Assembly (NCBI GenBank): GCA_937901455.1
Contig: CALDIA010000164.1
Span: forward strand, 1 to 10,115
Length of the DNA stretch: 10,115 nt
DNA from: an uncultured Bacteroidales bacterium
Lineage (GTDB): Bacteria > Bacteroidota > Bacteroidia > Bacteroidales > WCHB1-69
Reading direction: 5' to 3'
Shown: piece by piece, positions 1-5,351 of the stretch
How positions within the stretch are numbered: position 1 is the stretch's first letter
How the letters are laid out: the number at the start of each line of letters is the position of its first letter
The notes under the pieces: generated by a model
Databases searched by the model: none
Told to the model about the DNA's origin: nothing
What the model saw: only the letters and a program-made list of their open reading frames with translations
Translations under genes and position numbers: made by a program

Positions 1-397
1 TTCCTTTCACGCGGTCAATCACATTCTCCCATTTGCCTTCGGTGTAAGGCATATCAAGGTTGTCGCAATTTTTTAGTGCGTCAGCAGATTTCTCGGTGAG
101 CATAGCATCACGAACGATGAGTTTCGACAGCTGATTGGTCTGTGAATAGCCAAAAAGGTTGTTGATTTTGTCGTTACCGCCAACCTTTGCCGAACCTGCG
201 ATTTGCTCCAACAAACAGCGCATCTTGCCTTTCAATGAACTGCCTGGAATGTAGGGCTGATTGTCTTTTGTTGCCAATTTGATAACGGGGTTGTCGATGC
301 CACCAATCTCTACGTTATCACCGCTACCGCCAATGTGAAGTCCTGTCAACAACTCAATGGTTGTGTTTATCTTGATTTTCTTTACTAACTGTTTCAT
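1..397 (-). CDS. csm3: Type III-A CRISPR RAMP protein Csm3 (partial, C-terminus off the left edge)
   Basis: Translating the complement from the ATG at 395-397 gives 132 residues with no stop before the window edge. Csm3 is the repeated Cas7-like backbone subunit of the Csm effector complex; it holds the crRNA and cuts bound target RNA at 6-nt intervals. Visible hallmarks are a TGLHIGG stretch near residues 18-24, the loop EIGGIDNPVI at 30-39, whose Asp35 matches the catalytic Asp33 known from other Csm3 proteins, and PGSSLKGKMR near 51-60. The target-RNA cleavage residue therefore looks present. The gene starts 16 bases after the csm2 stop, in the same operon. About 40% or more of a usual Csm3 (roughly 210-250 residues) is missing only because the window ends. 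csm4 and csm5 would be expected beyond position 1. Confidence 0.95.
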   Translation of the reverse strand, partial: MKQLVKKIKINTTIELLTGLHIGGSGDNVEIGGIDNPVIKLATKDNQPYIPGSSLKGKMRCLLEQIAGSAKVGGNDKINNLFGYSQTNQLSKLIVRDAMLTEKSADALKNCDNLDMPYTEGKWENVIDRVKG

Positions 398-413
398 TTT
401 CTTGACATTAAGA

Positions 414-842
414 TTATATACTCATTTTTTCCTCTGCTGCTTTGTGATATGCAACAATTGCTTCAAAAATCTTGATGAAGTTTTTGAAGTGCTGTTCGTT
501 ATTTACTTTGTCGATGGCATCAGAAATCACCAAATAGAAATCTTTGATTTTGGAGTCTTTCTGTTTTGCACGACCAACAGCATACGCCAACTTCGGTTTC
601 AACAGGACAAAATCTGTCTGATTATAACCTGACATCTGCTGACGCTTTACTTCACCAAAGAACTTGCGGAGTTGATTGGTTGTTAGTTTGTTCTGCGCAG
701 ATCTCGTGTTACCGTTTCGGTCAGTAAAATCATCATCCTTTCCAAGATATGAGCCGAACTCTTGAGCGAACTTTACTGTAACATCCGTCACCTTGTCGGT
801 GATTTCGCTCTGCGGAATTAATTTGTTTCTGTCCCAAGCCAT
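414..842 (-). CDS. csm2: Type III-A CRISPR small subunit Csm2
   Basis: This 142-residue protein is the small alpha-helical subunit (Cas11-type) that forms the inner filament of the Csm complex beside Csm3 and contacts crRNA and target RNA. Recognition rests on the pattern LTTNQLRKFFGEV near residues 53-65, LLKPKLAYAVGR near 80-91, and the closing helix FKNFIKIFEAIVAYHK near 119-134, all typical of Csm2, and on its place immediately before csm3. Length is within the usual 120-160 range. The start codon lies 2 bases after the stop of the upstream nuclease gene, so translation is probably coupled. The start lies inside copy 2 of a 32-base direct repeat, so the native upstream neighbour of csm2 was probably a different gene (see the repeat entries). 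Confidence 0.93.
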   Translation of the reverse strand: MAWDRNKLIPQSEITDKVTDVTVKFAQEFGSYLGKDDDFTDRNGNTRSAQNKLTTNQLRKFFGEVKRQQMSGYNQTDFVLLKPKLAYAVGRAKQKDSKIKDFYLVISDAIDKVNNEQHFKNFIKIFEAIVAYHKAAEEKMSI

Positions 843-871
843 AATTACTCGTTTTTATTGTTAATACTATT
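840..871 (-). repeat. 32-base direct repeat, copy 2 (nuclease gene end / csm2 start)
   Basis: This copy covers the last codons (S-I-N-N-K-N-E) and stop of the 312-residue nuclease, the TT gap and the csm2 ATG. It matches copy 1 at 1781-1812 at 31 of 32 positions, the one difference (865 versus 1806) changing Ile to Val. The two copies are 941 bases apart, exactly one gene. Confidence 0.92.
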
Positions 872-1783
872 GATTTCCAACGACAATATTTCAGTCATTT
901 TCTTTTCAAATTCCTCAACGTGTAGTATTTGTATGCCAAATGACTTTTCCAATATTCTTACACTGTCTTGCGATGGTACTTCGGTAAGTACCATGAACAT
1001 GTGTTTCGACATAATATTCATCATCTTTGCCACTTTTGAATATTTATCTATGTAGTTTTGGTAAGCTCCAGTTTTGGCCTCTATCCAATAAAGACTCTTG
1101 TTTATCATGAAAACTACATCCAATTCAAAATCATCACCATTAGGTAGAATGATTTGTGGGTTTATTATGTATGAGTATTCTATATTGCAAGGGAAACTAT
1201 TAATGACCTTAAGCATAGTCGATTTTACAAAATACTCCAACCAATGCCCCGTAAGGAAGTTAACAGCTATTGGTATTCGATTAGGCGTAGCATAGATGCA
1301 AAAGCGAGGGGATTTCAAATATTTGTATTCCGATAAATATGCGATATTGTACAATAGAGTACAAAACTGACAAGAAGAAGAAACTGAAGATTGAGAGAAT
1401 GTCTTCATATCCAAACGGACACCAGATGAAGAATTAAGACTCCTCTTTATTCTTTCATATACTACTTTGATGTCAGAAAATCTACTGCCCATAAATTGAG
1501 AAAGCGTGTCCAATTCGGAATTTTCTTGTTCTCTTTCTGGATAGGTCTTTACAGCAATTCTACCCTCTGCCAATCTCTCTATCAGTATATCGACATCAAC
1601 CTCTATCTTCTCATTTGCTCCCATTTCTTCAGAAGTCTTTTTATTATCTAAATTAACAAGTACTTCATTGACTGCACATTCCGCTCCATAACTTTGAACT
1701 CCATTTTGAGTACTCTCCATCAATGATGCTATTTTTTCTAATGCAACGGCAATTCTCTCTAAAAGTGCTTTGGTATCATTCAT
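845..1783 (-). CDS. CRISPR-associated PD-(D/E)XK nuclease, Card1/Can2-like nuclease domain without CARF
   Basis: The 312-residue protein has two parts. The first 80 or so residues are polar, opening with an amphipathic helix (LLERIAVALEKIASLM, residues 7-22) that could mediate coiled-coil assembly, followed by a disordered-looking stretch. From about 170 on it resembles the nuclease domain of DUF1887 (Card1/Can2): FLTGHWLEYFV at 176-186, with Glu183 as a candidate active-site residue; the motif ELDVVF with Asp222; and IEAKTG with Glu235 and Lys237, giving the E...D...ExK pattern of PD-(D/E)XK enzymes. Card1/Can2 carry an N-terminal CARF domain that binds cyclic oligoadenylate; here I see no Rossmann-like CARF region, so how it is switched on is unknown. 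It sits between the DUF1016 nuclease and csm2 with 2-base gaps on both sides and is flanked by a direct repeat. It looks AT-rich (30-40% GC in four lines counted). The nuclease assignment is fairly secure; the Card1 relationship is inferred from motif layout. Confidence 0.72.
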   Translation of the reverse strand: MNDTKALLERIAVALEKIASLMESTQNGVQSYGAECAVNEVLVNLDNKKTSEEMGANEKIEVDVDILIERLAEGRIAVKTYPEREQENSELDTLSQFMGSRFSDIKVVYERIKRSLNSSSGVRLDMKTFSQSSVSSSCQFCTLLYNIAYLSEYKYLKSPRFCIYATPNRIPIAVNFLTGHWLEYFVKSTMLKVINSFPCNIEYSYIINPQIILPNGDDFELDVVFMINKSLYWIEAKTGAYQNYIDKYSKVAKMMNIMSKHMFMVLTEVPSQDSVRILEKSFGIQILHVEEFEKKMTEILSLEINSINNKNE

Positions 1784-1812
1784 AATTACTCGTTTTTATT
1801 GTTAACACTATT
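1781..1812 (-). repeat. 32-base direct repeat, copy 1 (DUF1016 gene end / nuclease start)
   Basis: This copy covers the last codons (S-V-N-N-K-N-E) and stop of the DUF1016 gene, the TT gap and the ATG of the 312-residue nuclease. The two upstream proteins are otherwise dissimilar in this region, so shared ancestry of the junction by duplication or recombination is the simplest reading. Confidence 0.92.
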
Positions 1813-2940
1813 ATTCACTTCATTTTCAACTTCTTGTATTGTTGGAAGACGATTTTTCAATGTGTCTGGTAATTGCTTGGCCAAAGTGTATTCTGCCACA
1901 CCTACGGGTTGGTTGATATTCTTCAAAGCATATCGTACCACCACATCGTTTTTAGTTTTGCAAATAATCAGACCTATTGTGGGATTGTCCATAGGCTGTT
2001 TTAGTTGTTCATTAACAGCAGCGATATAGAAACCCATTTTACCAGCGAATTCGGGTTCAAACTTCACCACCTTCAAATCTACCACCACGTAGCATCGGAG
2101 TGTAAGATGATAGAATAGCAGATCCATCCTGTACTCATCCCCGTTTACCACTATTGGATATTGACGACCAACAAATGCGAAGCCAGTTCCCATTTCAAGT
2201 AGGAAGTGTATGATTTTATTTGTCAAGGCATCTTCCAAGTCTTTTTCATTATACTCCTGTGATAATGACAGAAACTCGAATTTATAGGGGTCTTTAAGTG
2301 TTTGCTGTGCCAGTTCACTTTGTGGTTGAGGCAATGTCAAATCGAAATTGGACAATGCCTTACCTTCTGTCTTATACAGGTCGAGTTCCATAAAATGCAC
2401 AAGCACAGACCTACTCCAGCCATTTTGAATGGTCTTTTGCACATAAAACAATGCCTCGTCCAACTGCTTGCATTTGGTTATGATTTCCACGTGGTGTCGC
2501 CATGGCACTTGAATCAGCAAGGAGAAGATTCTACTGCCAACTTGGTTGCCGTTTTTATCTTGAGTATGGGTGTTTTCTCGATTGACAATCTGCTGGTTTT
2601 CTTTGAAATCTGAGGTTTTTAATTGTCCACCAAGTTGGTGGACAATTTCATCATTTTGATTATAAAACAAGTAGAACTGCTTGCAAGCGAAAATATTTGA
2701 CCTTGAAAAGCCACCTACATCTGGAAACTCCGCTTTCAAATCTTTGCTCAATTGAGCAATCAAGCCATCGCCCCAATTGGAATTGAATTGCCTTTCGACA
2801 ATGTCGCGCCCCAAGTTCCAATAGAACTGAATCAGTTCGCTATTCACCCGAACAGCAGCCTTTATCTGGCTTTGGCGAAAACGTTTCTTCAGTTCGCTCA
2901 ACCATTGTATGTATTCTTGGTCAGTCTTCATTGTTGGCAT
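1786..2940 (-). CDS. DUF1016/YhcG-type PD-(D/E)XK nuclease family protein
   Basis: The 384 residues fit the two-part DUF1016/YhcG family: an N-terminal helical DUF1016 domain (about 1-92, with VNSELIQFYWNLGRDI at 32-47 and WGDGLIAQLSKDL at 56-68) and a C-terminal PD-(D/E)XK nuclease domain (about 215-365). Candidate catalytic residues are Glu236, Asp273 in YRMDLLF, and Asp288/Lys290 in VVVDLK, where the family commonly has ELK, so Asp replaces Glu. WRHHVEII at 147-154 is another family landmark. Between them, residues 94-136 form an N/Q-rich linker whose DNA contains a 27-base palindrome. Family members are common next to restriction-modification and other defence genes, but the biochemical role is poorly known, and membership of a csm operon is not a standard arrangement. 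The start at 2940 overlaps the end of cas10 by 20 bases; a second ATG at codon 4 would reduce this to 11. Overlap points to translational coupling. Confidence 0.85.
   Translation of the reverse strand: MPTMKTDQEYIQWLSELKKRFRQSQIKAAVRVNSELIQFYWNLGRDIVERQFNSNWGDGLIAQLSKDLKAEFPDVGGFSRSNIFACKQFYLFYNQNDEIVHQLGGQLKTSDFKENQQIVNRENTHTQDKNGNQVGSRIFSLLIQVPWRHHVEIITKCKQLDEALFYVQKTIQNGWSRSVLVHFMELDLYKTEGKALSNFDLTLPQPQSELAQQTLKDPYKFEFLSLSQEYNEKDLEDALTNKIIHFLLEMGTGFAFVGRQYPIVVNGDEYRMDLLFYHLTLRCYVVVDLKVVKFEPEFAGKMGFYIAAVNEQLKQPMDNPTIGLIICKTKNDVVVRYALKNINQPVGVAEYTLAKQLPDTLKNRLPTIQEVENEVNNSVNNKNE
2621..2647. repeat. 27-base perfect palindrome inside the DUF1016 gene linker
   Basis: Arms AATTGTCCACCAA (2621-2633) and TTGGTGGACAATT (2635-2647) are perfect inverted copies around one central base. 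It lies in codons 98-107 (IVHQLGGQL) of the N/Q-rich linker between the two domains of the DUF1016 protein. It is in frame and adds no stop. As RNA the usable hairpin would have about 11 pairs with a small loop. Confidence 0.93.
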
Positions 2941-4426
2941 CTTTTTGTGTTCTCAACAATAGTTCTGCCCAACGTGCAGCCAACGACATCAAGCGATAAT
3001 TCTCTGTTTTCACCAATTGTTTGTCGCGCAGGTCTTTACAGAAATCATACACCGCCTTGTTGTCCTTCTCCTTGCCCATGAAACGGGTCAGATAATAAGC
3101 GGTGTGCCATAGGTAGCTCATATTGGGCTTACGTCTGTGGTCGCCCGACCTGTTTTCTGCCTCAATGATTTGATTTTCCTTCACTATGGCAGCATAAGTC
3201 ATTATTTTATGAAGTATTCCGCGCGAAAGTCCGCAATTCTCAATCAGCGAAACGAATTGCTCTTGATAGTTTTTCACATAGTCAAACTCATCTTTCCACG
3301 ATACACTCTCGCCAAACATGTTGAAAGCGTTTTTCGCGCCGCCATTGTATTTCTTGGCTGCATCTTCCGCTTCGCCTGCTAGTTCGGCAGCTTTGGCAAT
3401 GGGGAATTTCGCATTGACAATAGCTATGCCGCCCGAAATCGAAAGCGTTGAGTCGTGCAATTCCTTATTGCAATATTCACTGAATTGTGCCTTGACCTCG
3501 GCGGAAAAATCAATCACCTTGTCCCATCGGCCAACAGCAAAAATGTCATCACCACCAGCATAGACTATGTTTAAGTGTTCCTTATATTGTTCCTGAATGG
3601 CGTGGAGACTGCCATTTTCAGAATCGAAGAACTTGTCCAACTTCCATGAAAAATCTTTGTACTGTGCCATCGTGTCAAAGCCGCTGACAAACCTCGTTCC
3701 CAACCCATCAACGTCCATACGCAAGATGCCCAAATAGGTTTTGTCGGCATATTCTTCGAGCATCTTGAAATGCTGCTTGTCGCGGAGTTTAAGCCCTAAA
3801 TCAATCTGGGCTTTGACCGATGGCAATACAGTCAAAACATCGTCCTTCTCGTCATCTTCATCTTTGAAGTTGAACGTATATTCTTTTGCGCCCTCAATTC
3901 CAGTTATTTGGCAAACTTTCACATCTCCACCAACCTTTTGAACCTCAAAAAGATTATTCTCAAGCAGAACATCTTTGAACTTTTGGTTCTTCAGCGCATT
4001 GAACTTCTCGGTAATCTTCTGCCAAAGCAACCCAATTTTATCAACAGCCTCGCCGACTTTGACCTTATCGCCTTCATACACGAATGGCACAAAGTCGATA
4101 TTGACAGACAACTGACCTTGATGTTCAGTCCATAACTTCTTTTCCCACTTGCGCCTAATTGAGTAAATAGCATTGCGAACAGCTTCGTTGTCGGGCACTT
4201 GCAGGTAGAATTTTCCGCCAGAGCAATATATCTTCATTTCATCTCTTTGCGGATAATTTCGTAGCTCTTCGATATTCAAAATCTCATCACATATTTCACT
4301 TGTGACGTCTTTCAAATATGCCGAGCGACCTTTTAGGCTTACCATAGCACGTTTGGAAGTTATATTGTATATAAACTTCTGAATACCAGACAAATCACCT
4401 CCTACGAAAAGTAAATTTCCTTCCAT
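2921..4426 (-). CDS. cas10: Type III-A CRISPR large subunit Cas10/Csm1 lacking the HD domain
   Basis: Cas10/Csm1 is the signature subunit of type III effector complexes; its Palm domains make cyclic oligoadenylate from ATP when target RNA is bound. The 501 residues begin directly with Palm1 (GGDLSGIQKFIYN at 9-21, KGRSAYL at 32-38). Palm2 carries LRMDVDGLG (Asp238, Asp240) and the cyclase motif YAGGDD (GGDD at 291-294), followed by SISGGIAI at 329-336 and the helix FPIAKAAELAGEAEDAAKK; a helical C-terminal domain closes it. Csm1 proteins are usually about 750-850 residues because an N-terminal HD nuclease precedes Palm1; here it is absent and there is no room for it, since cas6 ends 10 bases upstream. 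The inter-Palm zinc ribbon is degenerate: Cys172 of VCQITG is the only cysteine between residues 160 and 215. Cyclase activity is therefore predicted, ssDNA cleavage by Cas10 is not. Confidence 0.93.
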   Translation of the reverse strand: MEGNLLFVGGDLSGIQKFIYNITSKRAMVSLKGRSAYLKDVTSEICDEILNIEELRNYPQRDEMKIYCSGGKFYLQVPDNEAVRNAIYSIRRKWEKKLWTEHQGQLSVNIDFVPFVYEGDKVKVGEAVDKIGLLWQKITEKFNALKNQKFKDVLLENNLFEVQKVGGDVKVCQITGIEGAKEYTFNFKDEDDEKDDVLTVLPSVKAQIDLGLKLRDKQHFKMLEEYADKTYLGILRMDVDGLGTRFVSGFDTMAQYKDFSWKLDKFFDSENGSLHAIQEQYKEHLNIVYAGGDDIFAVGRWDKVIDFSAEVKAQFSEYCNKELHDSTLSISGGIAIVNAKFPIAKAAELAGEAEDAAKKYNGGAKNAFNMFGESVSWKDEFDYVKNYQEQFVSLIENCGLSRGILHKIMTYAAIVKENQIIEAENRSGDHRRKPNMSYLWHTAYYLTRFMGKEKDNKAVYDFCKDLRDKQLVKTENYRLMSLAARWAELLLRTQKDANNED

Positions 4427-4436
4427 ATATTATGTA

Positions 4437-5129
4437 TTATTCATTATTATCACTGTTTTTCTCATACTTCCGCACCACCGTTCCGCACCCCAAGCTCACG
4501 CCCTTCCCCAAGCCTATGTAGTCCGGCAGGCTGACGTTGCTCTTGAACTCCACGTCGAACGACATCATCTTCACGCCTTTGTAGCGGGTCAGGCGTGGCT
4601 CGTCGGCGGCGGTTATGCAACATTGCACCTGCTTGTCGAAGTGTATGCCCACGCCTTTGGCAAACGACAAAATATTGCCCGTGAGCATACGTTCCAAAAA
4701 TGAATATTTCTCTGCTATTCCGTCTAACCGAGAATACATCCCATAGTTTATCTGATTCAACGGAAGCCAAGTTCTAATACGATATGTAAAATCATCCTGC
4801 CAAATCTGAATTATACTCTGATTGGCCTTAACTGAATCCACCTCTAATGTCACAGGACGATTACCGATCAGGACATCAAACTTTCCAGCGGAAAAAAACT
4901 CACCAATCACCTCTGTGCCCTCGCCAATGCAGACAATGGCCGCTTTACGATGGATTCTTTTGTACTGAATCAAGGGATAAGAATACCTTAATTTATCTTC
5001 ACTATCGTGATTGTGGAAAAGCAGGTTTGCATTTTGCATGGCATTAATCACAGCACCACGAAACAAATGAATCTCCTCTCTTTTTATTTCGTTAGCAAAC
5101 CCAATAATCAAAATCTTCTGCTTGTTCAT
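4437..5129 (-). CDS. cas6: CRISPR pre-crRNA endoribonuclease Cas6
   Basis: Cas6 cuts the precursor CRISPR transcript within each repeat to give crRNAs for the effector complex. The 230-residue protein (from the ATG at 5129) has the RAMP layout: an LFRG motif at 22-25, HNHD at 39-42 with histidines that could be catalytic, YPLIQYK at 51-57, and a C-terminal glycine-rich loop GLGKGVSLGCG at 206-216 matching the GhGxxxxxGxG signature. An upstream in-frame ATG at 5186 would add 19 residues, but it lies beyond the predicted promoter at 5148-5180 and the extra residues are not Cas6-like, so 5129 is preferred. It is the first gene of the operon, 10 bases before cas10. The last roughly 70 codons (4470-4690) are 50-60% GC, the rest of the gene near 40%, suggesting a mosaic origin. 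Confidence 0.88.
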   Translation of the reverse strand: MNKQKILIIGFANEIKREEIHLFRGAVINAMQNANLLFHNHDSEDKLRYSYPLIQYKRIHRKAAIVCIGEGTEVIGEFFSAGKFDVLIGNRPVTLEVDSVKANQSIIQIWQDDFTYRIRTWLPLNQINYGMYSRLDGIAEKYSFLERMLTGNILSFAKGVGIHFDKQVQCCITAADEPRLTRYKGVKMMSFDVEFKSNVSLPDYIGLGKGVSLGCGTVVRKYEKNSDNNE

Positions 5130-5147
5130 GTTTCTAATAATGGCTTG

Positions 5148-5180
5148 CAAAATTACAAAAAATAAAAAACGTATCCGCAA
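5148..5180 (-). promoter_or_regulatory. Predicted promoter of the cas6-cas10-csm operon
   Basis: On the minus strand TTGC (5177-5180) is followed after 21 bases by TAATTTTG (5148-5155), a match to the Bacteroidetes -33 TTTG and -7 TAnnTTTG elements. Transcription would begin about 12 bases before the cas6 ATG at 5129, giving a very short leader. No other convincing promoter is seen inside the operon. Confidence 0.6.
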
Positions 5181-5186
5181 TACCAC

Positions 5187-5297
5187 TTCAAAAAAAATTG
5201 CATTGATAACCTACAAAAAGAGTTATCTTTCAACAATCTCATCATCAGATCTTAAGAGCTAAATACTCGTAATAAAAAGTCCCTCTGCTATAAAAAA
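5187..5297. other. Short AT-rich spacer between the CRISPR operon and the T9SS protein gene
   Basis: About 110 bases upstream of the cas6 promoter. I see no ORF, no CRISPR-like repeats and no leader-like array. A weak TAAGAGCT/AAAAAGTC stretch has no clear structure. Confidence 0.5.
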
Positions 5298-5328
5298 AGC
5301 TCCCCACACCATTTGGCGCGGGGAGCTT
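5291..5328 (-). terminator. Intrinsic terminator of the T9SS surface protein gene
   Basis: The arms AGCTCCCC (5298-5305) and GGGGAGCT (5320-5327) form an 8-9 bp GC-rich stem around a 14-base loop. Read on the minus strand, the stem is followed at once by a run of seven T. It lies about 25 bases after the stop of the large secreted protein, so it separates that gene from the CRISPR operon on the same strand. Confidence 0.88.
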
Positions 5329-5351
5329 CTGTATAAGGATTGCCAAGTTGG

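Noticed and set aside
5129..5186. 19-residue N-terminal extension of Cas6
   Set aside because: The upstream ATG lies before the predicted promoter and the added hydrophobic residues do not fit a cytoplasmic RNA-processing enzyme.
5187..5297. Possible CRISPR array or leader beside cas6
   Set aside because: No repeated units or regular spacing are present; the strong inverted repeat just beyond (5298-5327) has a T run on the minus strand and fits a terminator instead.
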